From: Amphritea sp.
Lineage (GTDB): Bacteria; Pseudomonadota; Gammaproteobacteria; Pseudomonadales; Balneatricaceae
Direction of reading: 5' to 3'
Assembly (NCBI RefSeq): GCF_016744155.1
Contig: NZ_JADGEW010000032.1
Location: forward strand, 4,002 to 43,314
Length of the DNA stretch: 39,313 bases
The translations under genes and the position numbers were made by a program. Below the pieces are notes generated by a model. The model searched no databases, was not told where the DNA came from, and saw only the letters and a list, made by a program, of their open reading frames with translations. This document shows, piece after piece, positions 1 through 12,381 of this stretch. Each line of letters starts with the position of its first letter. Position 1 is the stretch's first letter.

Positions 1-113
1 TTCAGCACAAACACGTGTCAGTGCTGCTGTCAGAGTTGTTTTACCGTGGTCAACGTGGCCGATTGTACCAACGTTAACGTGCGGTTTATTACGTTCAAAC
101 TGTTCTTTAGCCA
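1..113 (-). repeat. Duplicate tuf 5' segment (copy of 16566-16678)
   Basis: The first 113 bases match the start of the second tuf gene with a single silent difference at position 100 (16665). The similarity ends abruptly at the start codon, which is what is expected when two tuf copies are kept alike by gene conversion. Confidence 0.9.
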
Positions 114-114
114 C
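1..114 (-). CDS. tuf: Elongation factor Tu, N-terminal fragment (first tuf copy, cut by window edge)
   Basis: Reading leftward from 114, the first 38 codons encode the EF-Tu N-terminus, including the P-loop GHVDHGKT at residues 19-26. EF-Tu is the GTPase that delivers aminoacyl-tRNA to the ribosome. The start codon is GTG at 114-112, with a GAGGT Shine-Dalgarno just upstream. The gene begins 30 bases after the fusA stop, so it is the last visible gene of the str operon (rpsL-rpsG-fusA-tuf). Bases 1-113 match 16566-16678 of the second tuf copy except for one silent change at position 100. Position 114 also differs, giving GTG here and ATG there. The rest of the gene lies outside the window. 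Confidence 0.97.
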   Translation of the reverse strand, partial: MAKEQFERNKPHVNVGTIGHVDHGKTTLTAALTRVCAE

Positions 115-144
115 GATTAATACCTCATTAATATATTGGGCAAA

Positions 145-2235
145 TTATCTTGCATTGATTACTGCTTCAGCGACGTTCTTCGACGCCTCACCATAATCAA
201 GGAATTCCATAGAGTAGGTTGCACGACCTTGAGTAGCAGAACGCAGATCTGTAGCATAGCCAAACATCTCACCCAGCGGTACCTGGGCGTCAATTATTTT
301 ACCAGAGCTACTATCTGTCATACCCTGCACCAAACCACGACGACGACTAAGGTCTCCCATAACGTCACCCATGTAGTTTTCGGGCGTAACAACTTCTACC
401 TTCATCACTGGCTCAAGCAAACAGGGATTTGCTTCCTGCGCATACTTCTTAAGCGCCTGAGATGCAGCAATTTTAAACGCCATCTCGTTAGAGTCAACAT
501 CATGGAAGGAGCCATCATACAGACGCGCCTTCAGGCCGATAAGCGGATAACCGGCAATTACACCGTTCTTCATCTGCTCCGCGACACCCTTTTCAATCGC
601 AGGGATAAATTCCTTAGGAATAGAACCACCCACGATCTCATTGATGAACTCCAGCCCCTCCTCATCGGAAGGACTAAACTCAATGACGACATGACCATAC
701 TGGCCACGACCACCGGACTGACGGATAAACTTATGGTTTGCCACGACAGACTTGCGGATTTTCTCACGATAGGCCACCTGCGGCTTACCGATGTTCGCTG
801 ACACGCTAAATTCACGCCTCATACGATCCACCAGAATATCCAGGTGTAATTCGCCCATACCTGAGATGATTGTCTGGCCGGTTTCAGGATCGGTCTCAAC
901 CCGGAAAGAAGGATCTTCCTGCGCTAGTTTACCTAGTGCAAGACCCATCTTTTCCTGGTCTGCCTGTGATCTAGGCTCAACCGCTACCGAAATTACCGGC
1001 TCAGGAAACTCCATGCGCTCCAAAATGATTCGATCATTAGGACTGCACAGCGTCTCTCCAGTAGTAACGTCTTTCACACCGATCAGAGCTGCGATATCGC
1101 CTGCGCGAACCTCTTTAATCTCTTCCCGGTTATTTGCGTGCATCTGCACCATCCGCCCAACGCGATCTTTCTTACCTTTGACAGAGTTAATAATACTGTC
1201 ACCGGAAGCCAGAACACCGGAGTACACCCGAACAAATGTCAGAGTACCTACGAATGGGTCAGTTGCAATTTTAAACGCCAGAGCTGCAAAAGGGGCACTA
1301 TCATCGGCTTCACGCGTTGCAACGGTTTCATCATCATCGAGCACACCCTCAATCGCCTTAACTTCAATCGGCGACGGCATATACTCAATAACGGCATCCA
1401 AAACCGCCTGAACACCTTTATTCTTAAATGCAGAACCTGCCTGCATCAGAACCAGGTCATTATCAAGGGTACGGCGACGCAAGCCAGCCTTGATATCTTC
1501 ATTGGACAGATCACCCTCTTCAAGGTACTTATCCATCAACTCGTCAGAAGCTTCAGCAGCCGCCTCTATCATCTGCTCACGCAGATCTTCAGCTTGCCCC
1601 TGCAGCTCAGCTGGGATCTCTTCCAGCTCGTAAGTCATCCCCTGATCCGACTCATTCCACATAATGGCTTTCATACGGACCAGATCGACAACACCTTTAA
1701 ACTCTTCCTCTGCACCGATCGGAAAATTGATCGGCACAGCATGAGCACCCAGACGCTCCTTTAACTGGTCAGCGACCATGAAAAAGTCTGCGCCAGCACG
1801 GTCCATCTTATTGACGAACACCATGCGTGGCACTTCATACTTGTTTGCCTGACGCCACACGGTCTCAGTTTGAGGCTGAACACCTGAAGACGCACACAAC
1901 ACCACAACAGCACCATCAAGTACCCGCAGAGAACGTTCAACTTCAATCGTGAAGTCAACGTGCCCCGGTGTATCGATAATGTTGATCCGGTGCTGATCAA
2001 ACTGCTGGCTCATACCACTCCAGAAACAGGTGGTCGCAGCGGAGGTGATAGTGATACCACGCTCCTGTTCCTGCTCCATCCAATCCATGGTCGCTGCGCC
2101 ATCATGTACTTCACCGATTTTATGAGACATACCGGTGTAGAACAAAACGCGTTCAGTCGTAGTGGTTTTACCCGCATCAACATGGGCAACGATACCGATA
2201 TTTCGGTATCTGTTAATCGGTGTTTTACGAGCCAA
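145..2235 (-). CDS. fusA: Elongation factor G
   Basis: This 696-residue translational GTPase drives ribosomal translocation and, with RRF, ribosome recycling. The N-terminus [14 protein letters not shown] is canonical. The P-loop AHVDAGKT lies at residues 17-24, followed by DTPGHVDF and NKMDR, and then domains II-V. The start is TTG at 2235-2233. An in-frame TGA lies two codons upstream, so no longer start is possible, and a GAGG Shine-Dalgarno sits 8 bases before the TTG. It follows rpsG by 30 bases and precedes tuf by 30 bases in the str operon. The length is normal for bacterial EF-G. A TTG start is unusual for so highly expressed a gene. Confidence 0.98.
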   Translation of the reverse strand: MARKTPINRYRNIGIVAHVDAGKTTTTERVLFYTGMSHKIGEVHDGAATMDWMEQEQERGITITSAATTCFWSGMSQQFDQHRINIIDTPGHVDFTIEVERSLRVLDGAVVVLCASSGVQPQTETVWRQANKYEVPRMVFVNKMDRAGADFFMVADQLKERLGAHAVPINFPIGAEEEFKGVVDLVRMKAIMWNESDQGMTYELEEIPAELQGQAEDLREQMIEAAAEASDELMDKYLEEGDLSNEDIKAGLRRRTLDNDLVLMQAGSAFKNKGVQAVLDAVIEYMPSPIEVKAIEGVLDDDETVATREADDSAPFAALAFKIATDPFVGTLTFVRVYSGVLASGDSIINSVKGKKDRVGRMVQMHANNREEIKEVRAGDIAALIGVKDVTTGETLCSPNDRIILERMEFPEPVISVAVEPRSQADQEKMGLALGKLAQEDPSFRVETDPETGQTIISGMGELHLDILVDRMRREFSVSANIGKPQVAYREKIRKSVVANHKFIRQSGGRGQYGHVVIEFSPSDEEGLEFINEIVGGSIPKEFIPAIEKGVAEQMKNGVIAGYPLIGLKARLYDGSFHDVDSNEMAFKIAASQALKKYAQEANPCLLEPVMKVEVVTPENYMGDVMGDLSRRRGLVQGMTDSSSGKIIDAQVPLGEMFGYATDLRSATQGRATYSMEFLDYGEASKNVAEAVINAR

Positions 2236-2265
2236 AACTCAATCCTCGGAACTTCATAAAAAAGC

Positions 2266-2736
2266 TTAGAAGCGGTAGTGAGCGAATGCTTTGTTCGCTT
2301 CAGCCATGCGATGAACGTCTTCACGCTTCTTCACAGCTGCACCACGACCTTCAACTGCATCACCGATTTCACCGGCCAGACGCAGAGCCATGGATTTTTC
2401 ACCACGCTTACGAGCAGAGTCAACCAACCAACGCATAGCCAGTGCTACACGACGTGATGGACGCACTTCTACAGGCACCTGGTAAGTAGCACCACCTACA
2501 CGGCGAGATTTAACCTCAACCATAGGCTGGATAGCTTCTAAAGCTTTGTTGAATGCTTCAATTGGATCTTCGTCAGTACGCTGAGCAATTGTGTCTAGCG
2601 CGCCGTAAACGATCTTCTCAGCAACAGATTTCTTACCACTGATCATCAAGTGGTTAGTAAATTTTGCCAGTGTAATGTTACCGAACTTAGGATCCGGCAG
2701 GATTTCACGTTTTGCCGCAACTCTTCTTCTTGGCAT
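2266..2736 (-). CDS. rpsG: 30S ribosomal protein S7
   Basis: This 156-residue protein has the typical S7 start [16 protein letters not shown] and the conserved region around [14 protein letters not shown]7 nucleates assembly of the 30S head by binding the 3' domain of 16S rRNA, and it contacts tRNA in the E site. The gene lies between rpsL (142 bases upstream) and fusA (30 bases downstream). In E. coli, S7 represses the str operon by binding the rpsL-rpsG intercistronic RNA. The long, foldable spacer here is compatible with the same control, but that is inference. Confidence 0.98.
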   Translation of the reverse strand: MPRRRVAAKREILPDPKFGNITLAKFTNHLMISGKKSVAEKIVYGALDTIAQRTDEDPIEAFNKALEAIQPMVEVKSRRVGGATYQVPVEVRPSRRVALAMRWLVDSARKRGEKSMALRLAGEIGDAVEGRGAAVKKREDVHRMAEANKAFAHYRF

Positions 2737-2878
2737 GATAAGCCCCTTAATCTAGGTCTTCAGGTTATTTCAGGAATTGATACCTGACCTTACTCTTATT
2801 GCTTGCGGTCTAGCTCTAGTTGTATAGCCGGTTGTTTGCACAACCGTTGCCTGACTTCTGTCGCTGTCCCGTAAACTA
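2737..2878 (-). promoter_or_regulatory. rpsL-rpsG intercistronic leader, possible S7 autoregulatory site
   Basis: This 142-base spacer separates two genes that should be cotranscribed, which is long for this operon. On the minus strand it contains a short hairpin with CGGTTG and CAACCG arms and a nested structure bounded by GGTC and GACC near the rpsG start. Position and foldability match the E. coli S7 translational-control region. I cannot align it to a covariance model here, so the regulatory role is inferred. Confidence 0.35.
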
Positions 2879-3274
<396 letters not shown>

Positions 3275-3283
3275 TTAAGCACC

Positions 3284-3311
3284 AAAAAAACAGGATTTTT
3301 TTCACTCCTGT
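3284..3311 (-). terminator. Intrinsic terminator or attenuator upstream of rpsL
   Basis: On the minus strand a 6-bp stem (ACAGGA at 3311-3306 with TCCTGT at 3295-3290) has a 10-base A-rich loop and runs into six T residues (3289-3284). It lies after rpoC and about 30 bases before the rpsL start. It may end rpoBC transcripts or act as an attenuator in the rpsL leader. Confidence 0.55.
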
Positions 3312-3318
3312 CACGAAA

Positions 3319-3346
3319 GGGCCGAGATTGTACTCAATCTCGGCCC
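3319..3346 (-). terminator. Perfect 12-bp hairpin after rpoC
   Basis: Bases 3319-3330 and 3335-3346 form a perfect 12-bp GC-rich inverted repeat with a four-base loop. It starts 34 bases after the rpoC stop. Only TTTCG follows on the minus strand, so as a terminator it is incomplete without the T-rich hairpin at 3284-3311. The same bases contain the -10 element of a predicted promoter (3327-3356). Confidence 0.5.
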
Positions 3347-3356
3347 ATCAGGTCAA
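3327..3356 (-). promoter_or_regulatory. Predicted sigma-70 promoter for the rpsL-rpsG-fusA-tuf operon
   Basis: On the minus strand TTGACC (3356-3351) and TACAAT (3332-3327) are separated by 18 bases, a good sigma-70 match. The start point would fall near 3320, leaving a leader of about 65 bases before rpsL. The -10 element lies in the loop and one arm of the 3319-3346 hairpin. Assigned from sequence match alone. Confidence 0.5.
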
Positions 3357-3379
3357 TATTCGACCAGATTTATTCTGAA

Positions 3380-6300
3380 TCAGGCGTCACTCGCCGCTTG
3401 ATTCAACGCTTCGGTCAGCGCCAATTGAACGTCTTCTGCACTTACAGATACGTTATCATCAACTTTCTGAGCCTTACGCTTACGTTCTTTGTGGTATGCC
3501 AAACCGGTACCAGCCGGAATCAGACGTCCCACAACAACGTTTTCTTTCAGACCCCGCAGGTAATCCTTCTTACCACATACTGCACCTTCGGTCAGTACGC
3601 GGGTAGTTTCCTGGAAGGAAGCCGCAGAGATGAAGGATTCAGTCGCCAGAGATGCCTTGGTGATACCCAGCAGTACACGATCGTACTTAGCCAGCATCTT
3701 ACCTTCAGCTTCCAGGCGCTTATTCTCTTCAATTACCTTGTGGTATTCAGCCTGCTCACCATTGATGAACGTACTATCTCCACCGTTGGTGATATCAACT
3801 TTACGCAGCATCTGACGACAAATAACTTCGATGTGCTTATCGTTAATGCCAACACCCTGGAGGCGATATACGTCCTGAATTTCAGTGGTGATATATTTCG
3901 CCAGCTCAGCAACACCTTTGATGCGCAGAATATCGTGCGAGTTAGACGGGCCATCAGAGATAACCTCACCCTTCTCAACCGTCTCGCCTTCAAATACGTT
4001 CAGGTTACGCCACTTAGGAATCATGATCTCAATTGGATCAGCATTCTGAGGAGAGATAACCAGACGCTTCTTACCCTTGGTTTCTTTACCGAAGGTAATC
4101 GTACCGGAGATCTCAGCCAGAATAGACGACTCTTTCGGCTTACGCGCTTCAAACAAGTCAGCAACCCGTGGCAGACCACCGGTAATATCCTTGTTTACAG
4201 AGCCTTCCTGAGGGATACGAGCCAGTACATCACCAACACCTACCTCAGCACCATTACTTAGGTTCAAAATCGCCTTAGCAGGCAGCAGGTACTGTGCAGG
4301 CTGATCTGTTCCTGGGTGGAACAGGTCATCACCTGTAGTAGCGTCAACCAAACGGATTAGAGGACGAATATCCTTGCCCGCGGCAGGACGTACAGCCGCA
4401 TCCAGAATCTCGATAGTCGACAAACCGGTCAATTCATCAGTCTGTTGCTTAACGGTAACACCGTCGTCAATACCAACAAACTCAATCTTACCCGCAACCT
4501 CAGAGATGATTGGGTGTGTATGCGGATCCCAGTTAGCAACGATAGCGCCGGCATCAACATTTGAAGCATCTTTAACCTTGATCACAGAACCGTAAGGCAG
4601 CTTATAACGCTCACGCTCACGACCGTGTTCATCGGTTACACCTAACTCACCGGAGCGAGATGTTGTAACCAAAGAGCCATCAGCTTTTTCTACTGCTTTC
4701 AGATTGTGCATCCGAATCGTACCGGAGTTTTTAACCTGAACGCTGTCAACAGCTGCTGCCCGCGATGCCGCTCCACCGATGTGGAAGGTACGCATGGTAA
4801 GCTGTGTACCTGGCTCACCGATTGACTGTGCTGCGATAACGCCGACCGCTTCACCCGGGTTAACCCGATGTCCACGACCCAGGTCACGACCATAACAACT
4901 GGCACAAAGACCGAAAGTAGTTTCGCAGGTAATCGCACTGCGAACCACAATCTCGTCGATAGAGGAGTAACGCTCTTCATCGTCAAGACGTTTAACCCAA
5001 GTCTCATCCATCAGAGTGCCCGCTTCAAGCAGCACTTCTTTACCGGTTGGATCCATTACGTCTTTAGCAACAGTACGACCCAGAACACGATAACCCAGAC
5101 CGACAACTACGTCGCCACCCTCGATCAACGGCTGCATGATCATACCCGCTTCGGTACCACAATCTTCTTCTGTGATGACCAGATCTTGCGCAACATCAAC
5201 CAGACGACGAGTCAGGTAACCTGAGTTCGCAGTCTTCAAAGCGGTATCTGCAAGACCTTTACGAGCACCGTGAGTAGAGATGAAGTACTGAAGTACGTTC
5301 AGACCTTCACGGAAGTTCGCGGTGATAGGCGTTTCGATGATCGAGCCATCTGGCTTAGCCATCAGACCACGCATACCCGCCAACTGACGAATCTGTGCCG
5401 CACTACCTCGGGCACCGGAGTCAGCCATCATATAAACTGAGTTGAAGGAATCCTGAACGACGGTATTACCATCGCGATCCAGAACTTCCTCGCGCTTCAG
5501 GTTATCCATCATCTTCTTAGCCAGGATTTCATTGGCACGGGACCAGATGTCGATAACCTTGTTGTATTTCTCGCCCTGAGTAACCAGACCGTCTGCAAAC
5601 TGCATCTCGATCTCTTTCACTTCAGTATCAGCTGCAGTGATGATCTCAACTTTCTCATCAGGAATAACGAAATCGTTTACACCGATAGAGGAGCCAGAAA
5701 CAGTTGCCTGACGGAAGCCCATGTACATGACTTGGTCAGCAAAGATAACCGTATCTTTCAGGCCGACAATACGATATGCCGTGTTAATCAGACGGGAGAT
5801 CGCTTTCTTTGTCATCGACAGGTTTACCAACTCAAACGGCAAACCAGTAGGCACGATATCAAACAGCATGGCACGACCAACAGTTGTTTCCTGAATGGTA
5901 ATGCGATTCTCTTCGTTGCCCTCGATATCACGGATAGTTTCGTTAATACGAACCTTAACAATAGCCTGCAGATCAACCTGCTTGGCACCGTAGGCGCGCT
6001 GAACTTCCTTAATATCAGCAAAGACAGTGCCTTCACCTAGAGCGTTGATGCGTGAACGAGTCATCCAGTACAGACCCAATACTACGTCCTGCGAAGGTAC
6101 GATGATTGGCTCGCCGTTCGCTGGCGACAGTACGTTGTTGGTTGACATCATCAGCGCGCGAGCTTCCAGCTGCGCTTCAATTGTCAGCGGTACGTGTACC
6201 GCCATCTGGTCACCGTCAAAGTCGGCGTTATAGGCAGCACACACTAGTGGGTGCAGCTGAATCGCTTTACCTTCAATCAGTACCGGCTCAAATGCCTGGA

Positions 6301-7600
6301 TACCGAGACGGTGAAGTGTTGGCGCCCGGTTAAGCATGATCGGATGCTCACGGATAACTTCATCCAGAATATCCCAAACCAGTGCTTCTTCGCGCTCAAC
6401 CATCTTCTTAGCAGCTTTGATCGTCGTCGCGTGACCACGCAACTCAAGCTTAGAGAAGATAAATGGCTTGAATAGCTCAAGTGCCATCTTCTTAGGCAGA
6501 CCACACTGATGCAGACGCAGGTATGGACCAACCACGATTACAGAACGACCAGAGTAGTCTACTCGCTTACCCAACAGGTTCTGACGGAAACGACCCTGCT
6601 TACCCTTGATCATATCTGCCAAGGATTTCAGAGGCCGCTTGTTAGAGCCAGTGATAGCACGACCACGACGACCGTTATCCAGCAGCGCATCGACAGATTC
6701 TTGCAACATACGCTTTTCGTTACGTACGATGATATCCGGTGCACTCAGGTCCAGCAGTCGCTTCAGTCGGTTATTACGGTTGATTACACGACGGTACAGA
6801 TCGTTTAGATCCGAAGTCGCGAAACGACCGCCATCCAGCGGTACCAGAGGACGCAGATCTGGCGGCAGAACCGGCAGAACTTGTAGAATCATCCACTCTG
6901 GCTTATTGCCTGAAGTATGGAAACCTTCCAGCAACTTCAGACGCTTAGACAGCTTCTTGATCTTAGTTTCAGAATTAGTCGCAGGCAGCTCTTCGCGCAT
7001 CACTTCGATCTCTTCTACAAGATCGATTGACTTCAGCAGTTCTTGAACAGCTTCAGCACCCATACGGGCATCGAAGTCATCACCAAACTCTTCAAGCGCT
7101 TCAAAATACTGCTCATCGTTCATCAGCTGACCGCGCTCAAGCGTAGTCATACCAGGATCGATAACAACAAAAGATTCGAAGTACAGGACCCGCTCAATAT
7201 CACGCAGAGTCATATCCAGCATCAGACCGATACGGGATGGCAGTGACTTCAGGAACCAGATATGGGCAACTGGAGATGCCAGTTCGATGTGACCCATGCG
7301 CTCACGACGAACTTTAGCCAGTGCAACTTCAACGCCACACTTCTCACAGATAACGCCACGGTGCTTCAGACGCTTGTACTTACCACAAAGACACTCGTAA
7401 TCCTTTACAGGACCGAAGATCTTAGCGCAGAACAAACCATCACGTTCCGGCTTAAAGGTACGGTAGTTGATGGTTTCTGGTTTTTTAACTTCACCAAAAG
7501 ACCAAGATCGAATCATCTCAGGTGATGCCAGACCGATACGGATCGAGTCAAACTCGTCGTTCTGTCCCTGGGATTTCAACAGATTAAGTAAATCTTTCAT
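3380..7600 (-). CDS. rpoC: DNA-directed RNA polymerase subunit beta'
   Basis: This 1406-residue largest subunit of the core polymerase matches the usual gammaproteobacterial length. The N-terminal zinc site is intact, with Cys70, Cys72, Cys85 and Cys88 in [20 protein letters not shown]. The catalytic NADFDGDQ motif, which binds the active-site magnesium with three Asp residues, lies near residue 460. The bridge and trigger-helix region follows around [20 protein letters not shown], and a second cysteine cluster lies near [23 protein letters not shown] Shine-Dalgarno precedes the ATG. It follows rpoB by about 73 bases in the same transcript. Confidence 0.99.
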   Translation of the reverse strand: MKDLLNLLKSQGQNDEFDSIRIGLASPEMIRSWSFGEVKKPETINYRTFKPERDGLFCAKIFGPVKDYECLCGKYKRLKHRGVICEKCGVEVALAKVRRERMGHIELASPVAHIWFLKSLPSRIGLMLDMTLRDIERVLYFESFVVIDPGMTTLERGQLMNDEQYFEALEEFGDDFDARMGAEAVQELLKSIDLVEEIEVMREELPATNSETKIKKLSKRLKLLEGFHTSGNKPEWMILQVLPVLPPDLRPLVPLDGGRFATSDLNDLYRRVINRNNRLKRLLDLSAPDIIVRNEKRMLQESVDALLDNGRRGRAITGSNKRPLKSLADMIKGKQGRFRQNLLGKRVDYSGRSVIVVGPYLRLHQCGLPKKMALELFKPFIFSKLELRGHATTIKAAKKMVEREEALVWDILDEVIREHPIMLNRAPTLHRLGIQAFEPVLIEGKAIQLHPLVCAAYNADFDGDQMAVHVPLTIEAQLEARALMMSTNNVLSPANGEPIIVPSQDVVLGLYWMTRSRINALGEGTVFADIKEVQRAYGAKQVDLQAIVKVRINETIRDIEGNEENRITIQETTVGRAMLFDIVPTGLPFELVNLSMTKKAISRLINTAYRIVGLKDTVIFADQVMYMGFRQATVSGSSIGVNDFVIPDEKVEIITAADTEVKEIEMQFADGLVTQGEKYNKVIDIWSRANEILAKKMMDNLKREEVLDRDGNTVVQDSFNSVYMMADSGARGSAAQIRQLAGMRGLMAKPDGSIIETPITANFREGLNVLQYFISTHGARKGLADTALKTANSGYLTRRLVDVAQDLVITEEDCGTEAGMIMQPLIEGGDVVVGLGYRVLGRTVAKDVMDPTGKEVLLEAGTLMDETWVKRLDDEERYSSIDEIVVRSAITCETTFGLCASCYGRDLGRGHRVNPGEAVGVIAAQSIGEPGTQLTMRTFHIGGAASRAAAVDSVQVKNSGTIRMHNLKAVEKADGSLVTTSRSGELGVTDEHGRERERYKLPYGSVIKVKDASNVDAGAIVANWDPHTHPIISEVAGKIEFVGIDDGVTVKQQTDELTGLSTIEILDAAVRPAAGKDIRPLIRLVDATTGDDLFHPGTDQPAQYLLPAKAILNLSNGAEVGVGDVLARIPQEGSVNKDITGGLPRVADLFEARKPKESSILAEISGTITFGKETKGKKRLVISPQNADPIEIMIPKWRNLNVFEGETVEKGEVISDGPSNSHDILRIKGVAELAKYITTEIQDVYRLQGVGINDKHIEVICRQMLRKVDITNGGDSTFINGEQAEYHKVIEENKRLEAEGKMLAKYDRVLLGITKASLATESFISAASFQETTRVLTEGAVCGKKDYLRGLKENVVVGRLIPAGTGLAYHKERKRKAQKVDDNVSVSAEDVQLALTEALNQAASDA

Positions 7601-7673
7601 TTCATTCAGCTCCTCGGGGGAGTTGACTGCACAGCGGTTAAATCAGCTGCGCAGTAAACTATCTGTTAAAGGG

Positions 7674-10600
7674 TTAGTCGGATTCAAGCTCGATGTCGAT
7701 ACCCAACGAACGAATCTCTTTCACCAACACGTTGAACGATTCTGGCATGCCCGGCTCCATTCTGTGATCGCCATCCACGATGTTTTTATACATCTTGGTA
7801 CGGCCATTCACGTCATCGGACTTAACAGTCAGCATCTCCTGCAGGGTGTAGGCAGCACCATATGCTTCAAGTGCCCATACCTCCATCTCACCGAATCGCT
7901 GTCCACCGAACTGCGCCTTACCACCCAGCGGCTGCTGAGTAACCAGACTGTAAGAACCGGTAGAACGTGCGTGCATCTTGTCGTCAACCAAGTGGTTCAA
8001 CTTCAGCATGTACATGTAACCAACGGTTACAGGACGAGTGAACTGATCACCGCTTCGACCATCAAACAGCGTGAACTGACCGGTGTCACTTAGGTCCGCC
8101 ATGCGTAGCAGCTCTTTAACTTCTGCTTCTTTCGCACCGTCAAATACAGCCGTTGCCAGTGGAACACCACCTTTCAGGTTTTTCGCCAGCTCTAGCACTT
8201 CATCATCAGAGAAAGTACTAATGTCTTCGTGACGACCAGACTTGTAACCACCCAGCTCGCTGTTATAAACACGATCCAGGAACTCACGCAGCTCTTTAAC
8301 TGTCTCCAGACGATCACGCTCAACCTGAAGCATCTTATTGATCTTCACGCCCAGGCCTTTAGCTGCCATACCCATGTGGGTTTCCAGCACCTGACCTACG
8401 TTCATCCGCGACGGTACACCCAGTGGGTTCAGTACGATATCAACCGGCTCACCGTTCTCATCGTACGGCATATCTTCAACCGGCATGATAACCGAAATAA
8501 CACCCTTGTTACCGTGACGTCCTGCCATCTTGTCACCTGGCTGTACGCGACGCTTAGTAGCCACGTAAACCTTAACAATTTTCAGTACGCCAGGCGCGAG
8601 GTCATCACCGGTCTGCAGCTTGTTCTTCTTATCTTCAAACTTAGCATCCAGCTCAACGCGGCGCTCTTCCAGCTGCTCTTGAGCTTTCTCCAGCATCTCC
8701 TGAACTGCTTCATCAGAAACACGGATCTTAAACCACTCAGATCGCTGCAACTCAGCCAGAGCTTCAGAAGTAATCTCTTCACCCTTCTTGAAGTTTGCAC
8801 CACCTTCAGCTTTCAGACCACAAAGCGCACGACCAAGACGTTCAAACGTAGCCTGATCAACAATCCGTAGCTCTTCGTTCAAATCCTTGCGAATGCGCTT
8901 CAGTTCAGATTCTTCAATCGAAACTGCTCGCTCATCCTTAGGCACACCATCACGGGTGAACACCTGTACGTCGATAACCTTGCCGATGGTACCGGTCTTA
9001 ACACGTAGAGAAGTATCCTTAACATCGGACGCTTTCTCACCGAAGATAGCTCGTAGTAGCTTCTCTTCTGGCGTCAGCTGAGTTTCACCTTTAGGTGTAA
9101 CCTTACCAACCAGAATATCACCCGGGCCTACTTCAGCACCGATGTGAACAATACCGGCTTCATCCAGCTTGCCCAGTGCAGATTCACCAACGTTTGGAAT
9201 ATCCGAGGTAATCTCTTCTGAACCCAGCTTAGTATCACGCGCCACACAGGTTAGTTCCTGAATATGGATAGTGGTAAAACGATCTTCCTGAACAACACGC
9301 TCAGAGATCAGGATGGAATCCTCAAAGTTGTAACCATTCCAAGGCATGAATGCGATGCGCATATTCTGCCCCAGCGCCAGCTCACCTAAGTCAACGGACG
9401 GGCCGTCAGCCATAATATCACCGCGCTGAACCTGCTCGCCTTGGCGAACGATAGAGCGCTGGTTAATACAAGTGTTCTGGTTAGAACGGGTGTACTTAGT
9501 CAGGTTGTAGATATCTACACCCGCTTCACCCGCTTGAGTCTCTTCATCATTAACACGAACAACGATACGCGCCGCATCAACAGCTTCGATAACACCACCA
9601 CGGGTTGCAGTAACACAAACCCCGGAGTCACGAGCAACATAACGCTCCATACCGGTACCAACCAGCGGCTTATCAGCACGCAATGTTGGAACAGCCTGAC
9701 GCTGCATGTTTGATCCCATCAATGCCCGGTTAGCATCATCGTGCTCCAGGAATGGAATCAGTGCAGCAGCAACGGATACTACCTGACGTGGAGATACATC
9801 CATGTAGGTAACTTTTTCCGGCGGCATTACGGTAAATTCATTCTGGTGACGAACCGCTACCAAGCCATCGGTAAGGGTGTTGTTATCATCCATTCCGGCA
9901 GAAGCCTGGGCGATAACATGACGACCCTCTTCGATCGCTGACAGGTATTCAATCTCATCAGTCACTACGCCATCAGCTACTTTACGGTACGGACTTTCCA
10001 AAAAGCCGTAGTCGTTAGTGCGGGCATAAGTTGCCAGAGAGTTGATCAAACCGATGTTTGGTCCTTCAGGCGTCTCGATAGGACATACACGACCATAGTG
10101 AGTCGGGTGTACGTCACGAACCTCAAAACCAGCACGCTCACGAGTCAGACCACCTGGCCCAAGCGCAGATACACGACGCTTGTGGGTAACTTCTGACAGC
10201 GGGTTGTTCTGATCCATAAACTGAGACAGCTGGGAAGATCCGAAGAACTCCTTAACCGCAGCAGCAACCGGCTTAGCATTGATTAGATCCTGAGGCATCA
10301 GGTTATCAGATTCAGCCATACTCAGACGTTCGCGAACAGCACGCTCTACACGTACCAGACCAACACGGAACTGGTTCTCAGCCATCTCACCAACAGAACG
10401 AATACGTCGGTTACCCAGGTGATCGATATCATCGACAACACCTTTACCGTTACGTATATCGATCAGGGTTTTCATGACCGCCAGAATGTCGTCTTTATCC
10501 AGAATACCTGAGCCAGTCTCTTCAGCACGAGCCAGACGACGATTGAACTTCATCCGACCAACAGCTGACAGATCATAACGCTCTTCACTGAAGAACAGAT

Positions 10601-11774
10601 TCTCAAACAGGTTTTCCGCTGACTCTTTGGTTGGCGGCTCACCAGGACGCATCATGCGGTAGATCTCTACCAATGCTTCCAAGCGACTACGAGTAGTGTC
10701 ATTACGCAGCGTATCTGAGATGAATGGACCACAGTCCAGTTCATTGGTGTACAGCGTTTCCAGCTCAGTAACGCCAGCAGTACGCATCTGCTCCAGCAAC
10801 TCTTCAGTGATCTCACTGTTGCCTTCACAAAGTATTTCACCGGTAGTCGGATCGACGATATCTTTCGCGATCACATTAGTCAGCAGATACTCAACAGGAA
10901 CATCCAGCTGCTGTAGTTTCTCTTTCTCAAGCTGACGAATATGGCGAGGCGTAATACGACGGCCAGATTCAACAACAACGTTACCACTACCATCTTTAAT
11001 ATCGAAAGTTGCAGTTTCACCACGTAGTCGTGATGGCACCAGTGTCATCAGCACTTTATCAGCGGTCAGATTCCACGAAGTGTTATCAAAGAAGGTATCG
11101 AGGATCTCTTCAGTGGTATAGCCCAGCGCGCGCAGCAGAATAGTTGCTGGCAGCTTACGACGACGGTCGATACGAACAAACAGGCTATCTTTAGGATCAA
11201 ACTCGAAGTCCAACCATGAACCACGGTAAGGAATGACACGGGCAGAATACAACAACTTACCCGAAGAGTGAGTCTTGCCCTTATCATGGTCGAAGAATAC
11301 ACCTGGCGAACGATGCAGCTGAGATACGATTACTCGCTCAGTACCGTTAACAACGAAAGTACCGTTGTCGGTCATCAGCGGCATTTCGCCCATGTAAACT
11401 TCTTGTTCTTTAATATCTTTGATCGCCTTATTAGACGAATCACGATCATAGATTACTAGGCGTACTTTTACGCGTAGCGGAGCAGCATATGTAATACCGC
11501 GCATCTGACATTCTTTAACGTCAAAAACAGGCTCGCCCAGACGGTAACCTACATATTCCAATGCAGCGTTTCCGGAATAGGAAACAATCGGAAATACGGA
11601 ACTGAAAGCCGCATGCAGTCCGACATCTTTGCGCTCTGCAGAGTCAGCATCCTGTTGCAGGAATTTCAAATATGAATCCAACTGGATTGCCAACAGATAT
11701 GGAACATCCATCGCTTCCGGCAGCTTTCCGAAGTCTTTACGGATGCGTTTCTTTTCAGTATATGAGTAAGCCAT
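7674..11774 (-). CDS. rpoB: DNA-directed RNA polymerase subunit beta
   Basis: This 1366-residue subunit is slightly longer than the 1342 residues of E. coli. The rifampicin-binding region [20 protein letters not shown] and the following [12 protein letters not shown] look wild type. The C-terminal active-site segments [12 protein letters not shown] and [19 protein letters not shown] are present. Beta forms one pincer of the polymerase and contacts the nascent RNA. The gene follows rplL across a spacer with a terminator-like hairpin (11870-11899), so its expression is probably set by partial read-through, as in E. coli. Confidence 0.99.
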   Translation of the reverse strand: MAYSYTEKKRIRKDFGKLPEAMDVPYLLAIQLDSYLKFLQQDADSAERKDVGLHAAFSSVFPIVSYSGNAALEYVGYRLGEPVFDVKECQMRGITYAAPLRVKVRLVIYDRDSSNKAIKDIKEQEVYMGEMPLMTDNGTFVVNGTERVIVSQLHRSPGVFFDHDKGKTHSSGKLLYSARVIPYRGSWLDFEFDPKDSLFVRIDRRRKLPATILLRALGYTTEEILDTFFDNTSWNLTADKVLMTLVPSRLRGETATFDIKDGSGNVVVESGRRITPRHIRQLEKEKLQQLDVPVEYLLTNVIAKDIVDPTTGEILCEGNSEITEELLEQMRTAGVTELETLYTNELDCGPFISDTLRNDTTRSRLEALVEIYRMMRPGEPPTKESAENLFENLFFSEERYDLSAVGRMKFNRRLARAEETGSGILDKDDILAVMKTLIDIRNGKGVVDDIDHLGNRRIRSVGEMAENQFRVGLVRVERAVRERLSMAESDNLMPQDLINAKPVAAAVKEFFGSSQLSQFMDQNNPLSEVTHKRRVSALGPGGLTRERAGFEVRDVHPTHYGRVCPIETPEGPNIGLINSLATYARTNDYGFLESPYRKVADGVVTDEIEYLSAIEEGRHVIAQASAGMDDNNTLTDGLVAVRHQNEFTVMPPEKVTYMDVSPRQVVSVAAALIPFLEHDDANRALMGSNMQRQAVPTLRADKPLVGTGMERYVARDSGVCVTATRGGVIEAVDAARIVVRVNDEETQAGEAGVDIYNLTKYTRSNQNTCINQRSIVRQGEQVQRGDIMADGPSVDLGELALGQNMRIAFMPWNGYNFEDSILISERVVQEDRFTTIHIQELTCVARDTKLGSEEITSDIPNVGESALGKLDEAGIVHIGAEVGPGDILVGKVTPKGETQLTPEEKLLRAIFGEKASDVKDTSLRVKTGTIGKVIDVQVFTRDGVPKDERAVSIEESELKRIRKDLNEELRIVDQATFERLGRALCGLKAEGGANFKKGEEITSEALAELQRSEWFKIRVSDEAVQEMLEKAQEQLEERRVELDAKFEDKKNKLQTGDDLAPGVLKIVKVYVATKRRVQPGDKMAGRHGNKGVISVIMPVEDMPYDENGEPVDIVLNPLGVPSRMNVGQVLETHMGMAAKGLGVKINKMLQVERDRLETVKELREFLDRVYNSELGGYKSGRHEDISTFSDDEVLELAKNLKGGVPLATAVFDGAKEAEVKELLRMADLSDTGQFTLFDGRSGDQFTRPVTVGYMYMLKLNHLVDDKMHARSTGSYSLVTQQPLGGKAQFGGQRFGEMEVWALEAYGAAYTLQEMLTVKSDDVNGRTKMYKNIVDGDHRMEPGMPESFNVLVKEIRSLGIDIELESD

Positions 11775-11869
11775 CTAAGTTCCCCAGCATCTGCACCTGA
11801 AAAATTCAACCAAACCGAAGGAATTTCTCGATTTGTGAACCGTTATTATTTACTGATACTAAATAACGG

Positions 11870-11899
11870 AAAAAGGCCGGTGGCATTTTGCCACCAGCC
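11870..11899 (-). terminator. Attenuator hairpin between rplL and rpoB
   Basis: An 11-bp stem with one G-U pair (11889-11899 with 11875-11885), a 3-base loop and a run of five T residues lies on the transcribed strand about 50 bases after rplL. E. coli has a partial terminator at the same place that lowers rpoBC expression relative to rplJL. The sequence has the form of an intrinsic terminator; the partial read-through is inferred. Confidence 0.7.
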
Positions 11900-11905
11900 G
11901 TATAT

Positions 11906-11932
11906 GTATCAGCTACTTAAATAGTCTGATAC
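11906..11932 (-). other. Stem-loop after rplL, possible RNase III processing site
   Basis: GTATCAG and CTGATAC (11906-11912, 11926-11932) form a 7-bp stem that continues inward past a one-base bulge with CTA/TAG. It lies just before the 11870-11899 terminator. E. coli has an RNase III site in this spacer, so processing is plausible but unproven. Confidence 0.35.
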
Positions 11933-11947
11933 AAAGCATAACGCTGT

Positions 11948-12319
11948 TTACTTAACTTCAACAGTTGCGCCAGCTTCTTCCAGAGCAGCTTTAAGCTCTG
12001 CTGCTTCATCTTTGCTAACGCCTTCTTTAACAGCAGTAGGAGCGCCATCAACCATGCCTTTAGCTTCTTTCAAGCCAAGACCAGTTGCTGCACGTACAGC
12101 TTTGATTACGTTAACTTTCTTATCGCCAATAGAAGCCAGGATAACGTCGAATTCAGTCTGCTCTTCAGCAGCTGCACCAGCATCACCAGCACCGCCAGCA
12201 ACAGCAACAGCTGCAGCAGAAACGCCAAACTTCTCTTCCATTGCTTCAACAAGCGCTACAACGTCTACTACAGACATTTCAGCAATTGCATTCAAGATAT
12301 CTTCTTTAGATACGGACAT
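11948..12319 (-). CDS. rplL: 50S ribosomal protein L7/L12
   Basis: This acidic 123-residue stalk protein recruits the translational GTPases to the ribosome. The N-terminal dimerisation domain ([20 protein letters not shown]) is followed by an Ala/Gly-rich hinge around residues 36-52. The C-terminal factor-binding domain contains [20 protein letters not shown]. The length is typical. It lies about 60 bases after rplJ in the usual rplJL unit. Confidence 0.98.
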   Translation of the reverse strand: MSVSKEDILNAIAEMSVVDVVALVEAMEEKFGVSAAAVAVAGGAGDAGAAAEEQTEFDVILASIGDKKVNVIKAVRAATGLGLKEAKGMVDGAPTAVKEGVSKDEAAELKAALEEAGATVEVK

Positions 12320-12381
12320 GATTTAATTCCTAAATATATGAGCCTGAGGCTCTTAACTCGTTTCTTAAGCCGCTAAAAAAA

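Noticed and set aside
3398..4261. 287-codon open frame opposite rpoC (and many similar frames opposite rpoB, rpoC, fusA and tuf)
   Set aside because: Shadow frames of strongly codon-biased genes. The translations show no recognisable domains, and the opposite strand is an unmistakable essential gene.
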